From Sthenelais limicola (lineage: Eukaryota > Annelida > Polychaeta > Phyllodocida > Sigalionidae): a DNA stretch of 64,000 nucleotides. The notes beneath the pieces were generated by a model. The model ran no database searches and had not been told where the DNA came from. It was given only the letters and a program-made list of their open reading frames with translations. The position numbers and the translations under genes were made by a program. The stretch lies in the NCBI GenBank assembly GCA_942159475.1, contig OW804098.1, forward strand, positions 6,982,383 to 7,046,382, read 5' to 3'. Below are positions 19,666 through 31,100 of this stretch, piece after piece (the first letter of the stretch is position 1; every line of letters starts with the position of its first letter).

Positions 19666-20235
19666 GATATATATATTCTTCTGTGTACAGTGGCAGAAAT
19701 GGTGGAGATCGTTGAGGGGTCAGGGGATGCACAGGCCTATGGGGAAGAGTCCCATGGGGGAAGATCCCCTAAACAGTGTGACGTCATTGTCGTATTGTAG
19801 CGCTTATGTCGTAATTGGCGGCCCGCTTTGCGGTAGAGAACCGCTTTGCGGTTCTGCCTAGCCTTTGGATTTCTATTAATAGGCAAATATAAATATAAAC
19901 TACATACGTTCACATACATACTACTACTTGTTTGTTGTAGCTATGTATGCAAGAGCTATGTCTTCCATAGAATTTGGCTGAATGTTCGGCATGAATTGTT
20001 ATCATTATCTAATTAAATGTTATTTGTTAAATTCTGTCGGTACACGTCACATGATATGATGCGTGTCAAACTTATGTATATAAATCGGGTATCAATGCAC
20101 TAGTTACATGCAGTTGAAGTACATCAAATATTGAAGATCTAACACAAGACAATTCATGACATATTATGGTAGCGAAAACGGTTCCCTTTTCGAATATACC
20201 AATATATCTAGCATAAAATCAAACATGGTTTTATC

Positions 20236-20602
20236 ATGTGATGTCTTCCAGGAAAATGAGTCACAGGTCGCAAAAATTATATTTTTCAAAGAGTTTTTTT
20301 TTCCACAAGAAATGTTCTGATTTCTACACATATAACTATATCCATGTAACAAAGTTGAGGACATTGTATTAAATATATCCTTGTGTTTTGTTTGAAGGCC
20401 TTCATATGGAGTATATTTAATTACGTTACTGGTAATTACCCATCCAGAAACATTGCAAACTTTATTTTTCAAAAATAAAAAAAACATGAAATTTAGAAAT
20501 ACTTATAAGATGCCATAGTGTTTACTATCATTGGAATCGTCATGATCTCATCTTTTCAAACATGATGATATCTCAAAATCCATATTTTGCGACTTAATGA
20601 TT
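20236..20602 (+). mobile_element. Inverted-repeat element, family B copy 1
   Basis: Begins TGATGTCTTCCAGGAAAATG and ends near TTTTGCGACTTAATGA, which is approximately inverse. The interior matches 58977-59384 in inverted or direct blocks (CATATGGAGTATATTTAATT, ATCATTGGAATCG). Confidence 0.6.
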
Positions 20603-21118
20603 ATGAATGAATGAATAATGTTTACTCAGTAACTCCCTCACAGAGCAATAGCAATTAAAGTGCCTCACTGAGTGCATCATAACTGTGTCTTTTACACCTG
20701 GTCAGTAACACTTCATTGGGAGCATCATAACCACATTTATAAACCGGGAGCATATTCTATTTATTTGAGAATCTTATTCATCTGTATAACCTAAACAATT
20801 GTAGCACTTCTATTACAAATAATAATTCAAAACAAATTCGTCCCCACAAGTACCATAAAATTATACAACACAATGAAGCCACAACACGCCACAATAGCTG
20901 ACACTGCACACTCACCTGGCATTCACACTCACTGCGCGAATATCTGACACTCCATACTCTGACACTCATACTCACTCTCTGACACAAAGTAAAAGAAACC
21001 CCTATACACAAAGCTAAACGATACAAGCCTACCTCCATTTTTTTTAAAGAAATTTTATTGAGCTGGTTTTGGTGGTACTTTATATTCTCACCGACTCAAG
21101 TAAAAAACAATACATAGA

Positions 21119-21278
21119 TAGTACCTAATGAGAATGTGGTATGAGCGACACTTTTACACTGGCCGAGATGTTTGTTTTTTCGTGGCCCACGAGCCGATAG
21201 GCGAGTGGGTTACAAAAAAAACAAACATCGAGGCCAGTGTAAAAGTGTCCCGAGTACCACATTCTCATTAGGTACTAT
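21119..21278. mobile_element. Long foldback element
   Basis: The left arm (from TAGTACCTAATGAGAATGTG through ACACTTTTACACTGGCC and GATGTTTGTTTTTT) is mirrored by the right arm ending in CACATTCTCATTAGGTACTA. The arms are about 68 bp with few mismatches and a spacer of about 20 bp around CCCACGAGCCGATAGG. A second, outer pair (ACTCCCACGTTG near 21283 and CAACGTGGAGT near 21555) brackets the region to its right. It is noncoding and looks like a foldback MITE. Confidence 0.75.
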
Positions 21279-21661
21279 ATTTACTCCCACGTTGCTATGT
21301 TCAAGTATATTAAAGATATTAAAGGCATTTTACTTACAAAAACAAATACAGCCATGACTTGACTTAGTTTGGACCAGCCGCCCAAAACCCAGGAGAAAGC
21401 TGTCATCTGATTGGTCAATAACAACAATATGATCATGTGACGGTATCAACCAATGGGAGCCCTTGTTACTAGCCCCATCCTTCATGCGTGGATTTCTCTA
21501 TACATTACCACATTCACTCCCGCCCATACAAACAGCATGTGGTACATACACCAACGTGGAGTAAAAAAATTTCATTTCGGGTTCAATGTACAATACAAAT
21601 GTTTTCAGATTTGATCAAATTAATATTTAATCATTTATCTGACCTTGATAGGCAGTTATTA

Positions 21662-21899
21662 TACCTGGATACTTCCTACCCTAGCTATAATCTCCTGTCA
21701 GACTATAACCCATTACTATATATCTCCATCTAGGTACTGGCTCTGATCCTATGTGGATCCAATTATATCCCACCTGGTTGTACCTGGATACTTCCTACCC
21801 TAGCTATAATCTCCTGTCAGACTATAACCCATTACTATATATCTCCATCTAGGTACTGGCTCTGATCCTATGTGGATCCAATTATATCCCACCTGGTTG
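21662..21899 (+). repeat. 119-bp perfect tandem duplication
   Basis: The unit beginning TACCTGGATACTTCCTACCC occurs at 21662-21780 and again at 21781-21899 with no mismatch that I can see. It lies 170-400 bp upstream of the first coding exon of the CCP/EGF gene, so it may alter its promoter region. Confidence 0.85.
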
Positions 21900-22066
21900 T
21901 ACCTCGATCCCTGCCTTTATTACCTTACCAATTACCTGAGCCCTTACTCACCTGTAGGAGTGTCAATTATAACCTGTTCTTGCTGGGGGTGTCTGTAGCT
22001 CACCGCCCCTACTACTACAATTAGTCTAGACACACACATTTACCTATTTTTCTCTTCATTCCCCAG

Positions 22067-22133
22067 ATGGAGAGAGGGCAGTATGAAGCCTGGGGCACAC
22101 TCCTTGTGCTACTCCTCTGCTGCTCCTATGCAT
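22067..22133 (+). CDS. Exon 1: signal peptide
   Basis: The ATG at 22067 opens [20 protein letters not shown], a hydrophobic leader, ending in A before the donor CAT|GTGAGT (phase 1). Cleavage near residue 22 is predicted. Confidence 0.8.
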
Positions 22134-25100
22134 GTGAGTATACATTGAAATGTTTCACAGAGAAGTCCAATGTCTTTTTTTTTGTCCAACATGGGATCTT
22201 TATTCATTAGAGGCACATAGGTATAAAAGAGGAAAGAGGAAATCACTATACAACTCCAATGTCTTTCTTAAACGAAAAGGAACGTATTTAAATATCAACA
22301 TTCAATTAAACTTGGTGTTCTGTAAAGCATATAGTATATATGAGCAGGTTTTAGATGATGTATTAGGATAGAGTTTATGAGCACAAAACTGGCACCTACA
22401 CTTTTCGAACAGTTCAAAATAATACACCACCACCCACACAATGCGGGTATCTTGCTTTTAATGCAGCTTTGGTTGGTACATACTTCTAATGATGTTTCGA
22501 TCTAGCATTTGTCTTATATTTGTTTTGTATTATAATATAATAATGAAAACAAAAATTGGTTTAGTTATCAGCAATACTGCGCAATGTTCGATAAACTGCT
22601 GTACATATAATATCTTCTTTGTCTTGATCTTTTTAAACTACATGCAACATAATGACGATGCCATAGCATATCAATTGTTCGTGCATATTTGCAGGTGGCC
22701 AGCAATGCGTTACTCCTGCAGGGATAGCCAATGGAGTGGTTCATAACGTGGATAGCACCGGCGACCCTGACACTTTCTCGCTCACATGTTTCCCTGGCTA
22801 TGCCATATATATTGCCGTAGATACTGATGTTTCTGCAAACAATCCTGCACATGGAAAACAATTCTATGCTGGACTGGTGTGCCAAGCCGATGGGACCGCT
22901 GAGGATACAACAGACATTACATGTGGTGAGTAGATATTTCATCTTCACACGGTCATTGAGTAGGAATGATGATATTCAGGAAGCAGGATCAGTACATGAT
23001 CATTGATCTATACACATGAACCGATTACGATTGTTTGGTTTTAAGACATATTCAGGAAAACGTTGTGCAATTTATATCAGGATCAGCTTACCTGGTGCAG
23101 AAAAAGATTACACCAATCTAAAGCTATTGTTATGGCCGTTGCTAGAAACCACGGCCCGCCAAATAAAAGCAATGTCCTTCCCTATTTTCCTACAAGCAGC
23201 ATTTTTTCCGGAATATCCAAATCTCTTTTTTTCCTACACATTTTGTTGTGGCATATCACATGATGGAAATCGACATAGAGAGCATAAAAATATATCCCAC
23301 ACCAGTTATCTTTAAATTACTTTAAATCTGTATGTCTTGATATTCGCCGCATCAATCCACACTTTTCTATAATTTTAGGCTTGAAATCCGACCTGATAAC
23401 AATAATGCAACATCACAATAACTTTATCCATAATGAATCGCAAACCTCAACCTAGGACCATGTAAACCCACTTTAAATACAATCTTTAAAAGGACCAAAA
23501 ACTGATTGCCAGCATATAATAGCACACAAAATAGTGGGAAGTTGTCCCAGGAAGGGATTTATTAAGTACCGTACATGAAATGGTCCAAAGCGGCGGGTCA
23601 CTACACGGGTCAGATTTTCAGAAAATGTACAATTCAACTTTGCCAATCTTCTCAAATAACCCAAATTTCAGACGAAAATCAGGTTCAAAATACAGTTCAA
23701 CGTACTACAGTTCAACAGATTGCTAGAATCAATGCAATGCCAAATATACTCGAAGTTACCTAGTATTGACCAAATTGCAGCCTAATTTAGCAGGTTTTAC
23801 TAAATGTGTAGAGCTGCCAATGGTACATTTTCTGAAAATCTGACCCACACATACGAATACTTGCAATGGTGAACATGTAATGACCCCGGTTAATATGAGG
23901 AGAAAAATAACAAGAACACAGTTCGGTTAAAGATCTGGTTCTTTCATGACTGAGTATATTATAACAGTATTGTCATATCTTGCCTTGTATTATTATTATG
24001 TAACAAGGCTGAACCTTATTTAATATTTTCATGAATATGAATGATTAATGATTATAATGATAATCATAGTAGTAAAGGTTAATTAATTCTTTAATACATA
24101 TACATTTATCATGTAACATTATGGTAACTTTCGCCCAAGCATTATCTAGAACCATCAGGTACATTACATCATCAGGGATCCAGAACATCCTTTTTTAATT
24201 CAATTCAGGCCAAACATTTAACATCAACTAAAATGTTCATGTGTAAAGACGTATTGTCCCCAATGGACATACTTTATACGGTGCCTATCATATACATTGC
24301 AACATCTTTCCATCTAGAAAGATGCACAGGTGTTGTAAAAGCAAAGTAAAGACAGTAAATGTAATGCAGAAAGTTAAAGAAGGAAGGTGAAGAACTGCTC
24401 CATCTAGCGATCAATATGAAGGATTAAACAGAGCCATCCATCCACGCAGTAGCGAGAAGTGCAGGCAAAACGACTCAATACACTACTACATATCAAAATG
24501 TGTATTATGTAAATATGTTTAGTAGGTGGACAACAGTAAAATGGTTTAAAAATTAACTAGAAAACAAATTGCAAATGTTCTGTTCCTGGAAAAGAAAATC
24601 TCGGAATTTGGCTATTCATAACCAAGATAATTTAATTGAGGTTGTGGAAAATTGTGAATATGTGGATTTCCATCTAGACAGTGGACTGGCCTTATCCTCT
24701 CTTCATTCGATCAAATGTTCTCTGGAGGAGACTGTGTTATCCATGTATATTTGTATACTCTTGCTTACATACCTATATTCATAGGTAGGTAGGTAGGCAG
24801 GTAGGTAGGTACTGACAGTACTGATGAAATACCGGCGATTTCAGTGCATTACATTATATCATATTATTATATCATATTATATCATACCATATTACATTAT
24901 CAACTAGCTTAGATCCTTTTCCAAATTCAGGGCTATTTGGAAGACCTGTATACTTTACAGATGATACTCCTTTTTCCATATTTTTACTTCATTTCAATTT
25001 CTAGTCTGTACCATGTATTACGTTTATGGAAATAAAAATCTATTATCATTATTAGAGAAGGCACTTTTCAGATGAATCCACTTCTTTGCTGATCTACGAA

Positions 25101-28100
25101 ACTTATATAATAATAATAATAGATTTTTATTTCCATATCACATTTACAACAATTGTCATACTATGTAGAATTAAAAGAGAGAAACCTATGGAAAGAGGAA
25201 TAATCTCTGTGACAGTCACAGCTCTTCCGAATATCCCTTAAATTTTGTTTTACTTCACTAACTATATATTATTCTCACTGTAATTGAATTTGGGTGTATG
25301 TTGGTACTTCTTTTCTTAGCACAACCTAAGTAGACTCCAGTTAGTATAATTGTCTGCATACCATTTTTGGTGTCCATCGGAAGGGTTTTTTCAGAATTTC
25401 AATTAAGGATTTCAATTAAGGCCAACATCTTACCCCTCTGCTTATGGGCGTATAATTCGGTTTTGGGGACTTTAAAATTAAAGAATATCACACATAAAAC
25501 CCACGTAGCAACATCTACCGCTAAACTCCCTGCAGCAGGAGGTAGGGACAGGTTGCATCCAGCCCGGTTGGCCAAGACCGGAGAGCCGGCGACTTGACAG
25601 GGGAGCCGGGCGGCTGGCTAGTAGTGTTGAACCAGAGCGGGGAGAACCGCTCTGTCTCAAGACCACCACACATAGCACCAGACATGTATCATTTCATGTT
25701 AAATCATGTTCAATCCATAGAAATTAGGTGAAGTGGAGACAATCTCTGAGCTTATTAAGGTAGCTAATTAAGGTAACTTTGTTACAACAGCCATTACTGA
25801 GAACAATATATTATCATTAAATGTTTTGGTATCATTATAATATTAGGCCATCAGCGGAGCCTCAGAATATGGCTAGAAAGTGATTTTCGTTCCGGATTTT
25901 GGGCACTACTTTTTGATACCAGTTTCCAATTGCTGGTACTAGGCCCCTATATATTATAATACCCCAAAAGTTCTCCATGTAATTCCTGCCAGTTTCGAGA
26001 AAATCAACATTGATTTTGGCAGTGCAAAGCCTATGAGGCCAAAAGCCTGGATTCATGTTTAAGTGTAAATTTAATAATGTCATTTATTTAATGAACCTTG
26101 AATTTCGGGTCATACCAATGTTTTTTTTATCTATTCCAGACCTCCAGATTCTCCTTAATTCAAATCTGCCATGTACCACCCTGTAACCTTTCAGAATATT
26201 TTTGTATTGATGATTTTTAAAAATAAATGATTTAATCAATTTAAAAATATTGACTGGCTCTAGAATTAAGTGACTGATATCAATCGATAGGAAATAGTGT
26301 TTGAGTTATTTTGAGGCTTCTGTTTATCGAATATTGGACAGGATGTGCCCCGTCAGGGAATATAACAACGTCAAAGTCAGATGCGAGTGGATCAATGGCG
26401 AGCTTTATGATCTAATGAAACGTCGTGATAGGTACTTCAAATTAGCCACCAAATTCAAATCACCTGATCTACTGGATAAGGCCAAAAACTTGCGTAAAGA
26501 GGTAAATAAATTTGCAAAACATCTAAAGAACGATTATATAAAACATACGCTCCTGGAATGTAAAGATGACCCGCACAAGTTTTGGCAAAAAATGACCCCA
26601 TTTATAAATCCAGATAAGGTAAAACATAACGAAAAGATCCAATTAAAACAGAATGATCAAGTATTAGATCAAAAAGAAGTGCCTGATTGTTTTAACCAAT
26701 ATTTTGCGACAATTGGACCTAAGCTCGCCACGAAGATCACCCCTTTAGACAAAACCGAACACGACAAGTATACTGCAAATGTAGCGATTCGCAGAGTCTC
26801 GACAATGAATAAACAACTTAACAAAGCCAATTCCCCGTATCTCTGTTTATTCCAGTCCGTAAAACGGCAATCTATCCGGATTACCCGGCAAGGGTAGTGT
26901 ATTACAATCCGGAGCACATAAAGGTGTCAGAACACATCAGGTAATATGATAAACACAAACAATCAAATGACACATAATATAGGAATGACATGGAATATAT
27001 AAACAGAGAAGATACTCTTGCAGGAGTATATAATAAGAATTGAGGTGTAGATAAGGGATAACAAAGCATTTAGAAACACTCTACTAGTAAATGCAGGGGA
27101 TCAAACGCAGATCCCTCTGTGTTAAAGCAAAGGTACCAATCCTTTATGGATTGGCCCTAGAGGTATGTAGCGAAACTACTACAATACCCCCCCCCTTATT
27201 TTTAGATTTTTAAAAAACCCTTTTGAAAAATCGTCATAAGAACAACTAAGTACAAAGTACTACAAGGTTTTATACGGATAAATAAAAAGAGAATTCACAA
27301 TGCGAACCTGGAAAATAAGAGTTAAGGTAGGTCTTCTTGGTGACAAAAAGGAGCAGCAAATGGTGTCCTAGCTACATACTTAACACAGACCAGGTCGCTA
27401 CATCTCTAATGTAAGAAAATCCGAACTAAACAAGTGAAATGACAACAGTCAAGTAAATAAAAGAGGTAAAACACATAAAGGAGCATCCGTGTCCTAACTA
27501 CATAGGAAAACATGTTGAGGATTATTGATATATTTCTACACGTAGAAAAATAAAAATCCGGATACAAAAAGGTGCTTCCTGAGACCTCGAAGACATATAG
27601 AAAAATAGTAGGTTGAACAATACAACAACATAATCAAACACTAAATGTCTTTTGTCAAATATGAAATGCAACTACTTTCCGTCAGCATTGTCATTGGCGC
27701 TGGTGTCGGTACTAGCAGCCGGAGCAACCTGCCCGTGGGGATTCACCAAGGTTGTAGGGCTAAACAGCCAGTTTGGTATTTCATAAAGTCCTGGGTTCTG
27801 TACATCACGACGTGGAGTGCCAACGGGAGGCATCTGCTGTTGATCCAACGCCTGGACTGGAACTTGGTTCGGGGCTTGCTGAGCCAATGCTGGGTTTGGC
27901 GGAAACTGAGTCGGAGCCTGCTGAAGTGTCCTAAGGAGATTCGACAGCATGAGCAACTGAGGTAGCTGTTGCGGGTCCAACGGAAGGGCAGGAGTCATCG
28001 CCAGAGGAGTAGGGGCCGTAGAAGTTAATGCTGCGCCGACGGACGGATCCGCGGACTGCTTGGTTACTTCGGAGTCAGGGGTAGAGTTGCTTTCGCGATC

Positions 28101-31100
28101 CAGCATGGATTTTAACCGAAAGTTTTCTTCTTCAAGGCGGCGAACTCTACCATCACTGGCGGCCAGACTACGCCTTAGTCCCTCTACAACTCCTTCTTGG
28201 CTTCGACTTTGCTCCCTCAAGTCTCCAAGATTTTCTACGGAGGACTTCACCATTCCAATCGACATTAGGGGCTCTGTCACTTCTTTTACCACGGACGAGA
28301 TTTCAGCACAGGCGGCCTCAGCTGCAGAGGAAACCTTCTCCAATGCTTCAGACACCACATTCTCTACACGTCTCACCAAATCAGCACTTTCACCAGAGGA
28401 GGGCAAGTCCTTCAAAATCTCTTCAGACCAGGCCTGCGACCTTCTGCAAAGTCTCTTTGGAAGGGGAGCAGATTCTCTGTCTCGGACATCACTAGACATA
28501 GACCTATCCCTTTTTCCGGATCCAGCCGGATCTCGCCGAGCATCTGTTGCAGAACTTCTACTGCTTCCAGCAGCTGCAGCAGCCTTAGTTGCAGACCTTC
28601 CACTCGAGGTGGAGGCGGACTCTATGGATTCTTGATCCGTCCGGGATTTCTTAGGGATACAGTAGGAAGAAGATGACGTCCACCTCATTACCCTCAAATG
28701 CTGCCCGGCCATGTAACACATTTTCTGAAAAACATGATTCGGTCTTGTGGATGGTAGAACCTTAATGGCCTTGTCCTTGGCTTCATCTCTCTTAAGGTGG
28801 TGTTGGTAAGACTCCCCGTTCATGAGGTGCTGGATCAGCTCCACCCTCCTGTCCAAGATTTGGAGACACTTGGGGAAGGGGCAGATCCAGACCTGCACGA
28901 ACGGGGCATGCTCTTCGCATAAATGGCGAAACAGACGTGCCCGGGTAGAATAAGCACGGATGCCTTCCGGATTGAGGGACAAGACACGGCACACGAGAAA
29001 GGGGCACCTGTGTCCTGGTTCCCACAAGCGGTGCACCTCCATCACCTTTTGATAAGTTCCTCTATCAATAGAGTCCTCCCGGACTAGCTCCGGCCAGACA
29101 CGGGTCTCGTAGCGGTCCGGGTCTCGTAGCGGTCCATTTGATCGTCACCTTCAATCTCTTTCTCTTCTGAGTCCGATTCGGGACAGGTGACCACTCCGGA
29201 CCCGGGTTGGTCGGATCTGGGGTCCAGAGGGACCACTTCTGCCGCTGAATCTAGCTCTCTCCTAAACTGTTCCATACTGCCACGACTGGCCAACTGTTCT
29301 CTTCGTTTCTCCGCCCGATGGTAGTGGCGGCGCTTTATTTTTCCCTTGAGCTCACGGTCAGACTTCTTCTTGGTCTTTTTCTTGGCGGAACCATCAGATG
29401 AACCAGAAGTAGAAACGGAGATGGGCCCACTTGCGGTTCGATGCGGACCCGGACTCCTGCCTCTAGCAGTCCATTAGTGAGGTGCAGGAGAAGCAGATGC
29501 TTCTCTACGCCTACTTCTATTTCTCTCTCTCTTCTCACTAGCAGACTTGTTGTATTTGTCTGATTTCAAAGGGGAGGCTGACTTTCTTAAGCTCCGACGT
29601 GGGGCCGGAGTAGGGGCCTTAGGAGTGGTTCCTTGTCCACCTACATCCATTTCCTCTTCATCCCGGAGTGGCCGGATCTCGGTCCCAAGTGGACGGATAC
29701 CCGGAAGGGTACGGCCCACAGTCTCAAACTGTCCGGAATTCGCCGGATCTAGTCGCAGGAGGTCATTAGCTCCATCTAGAAGGCGAGCCTCCTCTTCTTC
29801 AGTTAGAGGCGGAACGAAAGGTTCGTCATGGTCAGAACGACCTTCACCCTCGTTACTCATACTGGTGCTTGATGTCGAAAAATCTTTGGCTTACTGAAAA
29901 GCAAAGAATAACACTCAGTCAAGGTCTAACAGCGTTTACATAAATAACGATATTCAGCAAACAACAAATCCCTCTCTCCACCATATTACATACAGGGAGC
30001 AGAGGTCCAGAAAAATAAATACAAAATGACCAGATAACACAGTCTAACTTCATTTTTAGAAGTTAACAAAAGCAGTTTCACCAGGTGAACTCTTTAGAAG
30101 ATAAATATAGGTTGGCGGATAGCCAGACAATCAAATGCTGGTGGTGTAGAGAGCCATGCTCAACGCTATATCTTCACCACACACATACGCCATTCATTCA
30201 CAAAGCACCGGTGTCATGGCCGACGTCTCGAAACATTTCACCGAACTTGTTCCACTCATCGTGAGCAATCAAAACATTTTACAAATTCCAACATATCGGG
30301 TCTAGTAGCAGACAACTCTCAACTTTCACATTGATACCAATACAGAGTATGACAAGTAAGTTTTAACCCATTTCAACTCACTTCTTTCCTAGAGGATTCT
30401 CAGTGGCGATATGCCGGCAAGCTGTTGTTGTGCAGAGTCACGGAAGTGGAGTGAGAAAGGGTGCAATACCACAGCGCCCACGGCCAGCGTGGTAACTGTA
30501 GTACACCAAGTCGCCACCAACTCACAGCGCCACCTTCCCGCCGAGACTACTGCTAAACATAGCTTTTCCTAGTGCTCTACTACAGGGCGTACAATGATGT
30601 TAAAGTATGCAGCCTGCTCTGATCTTCCGCGGAGACAAATGCGGAAACATTGTCCATAAAGCCCACTGTCCACTTAGCCGATTTTAATAGCAATTTCAAT
30701 TCAATTTCCGAGCTGATTCAAGCTTCCCGGGGAGTCTTAGTTCAGCTAGAACTCAAGGGTTCTCCCAAGCTAAGCCATTTCTCAGTGCAGTTTCTAACAA
30801 GCTCTACGGACTGAATGGTTCTTTCCCAGCCACTCAATCAATTCAATAAAGAATTTCTCAAATGTCGTGAAAGGGCGGCATGACTTATCCGATATATCAG
30901 CCACCGACTTCTCGTTGTGTATGACTTTCGTGGAACCATCAGGAAAGCTCCACCTGTACTTTAAAGCCTAAGTTCCATATTGCAATCTTGATGGAGCTTT
31001 ACGCGTGCGCTTAGCCCTTGCAATTACTGGTGGAACACTGTCCGTCTTCTTCACAGGAGAAATAGGAACATTTTGAACAATGTCCAAATTTTTCCTTGGC

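Noticed and set aside
18639..19732. Leu/Ser-rich and Phe-rich frames on both strands
   Set aside because: They overlap GA microsatellites and the GTTGG minisatellite, and the pattern follows the repeat unit.
26669..26917. Coding frame spanning the LINE-LTR junction
   Set aside because: It crosses the insertion boundary and reads into the LTR; it is a by-product of the insertion.
27645..29897. Plus-strand frames across the third Gypsy ORF
   Set aside because: Opposite-strand shadows; LTR orientation, primer site and domain content all put coding on the minus strand.
27672..30967. Envelope gene downstream of integrase
   Set aside because: No signal peptide, membrane segment or cysteine-rich ectodomain; the coding there is finger and coiled-coil type.
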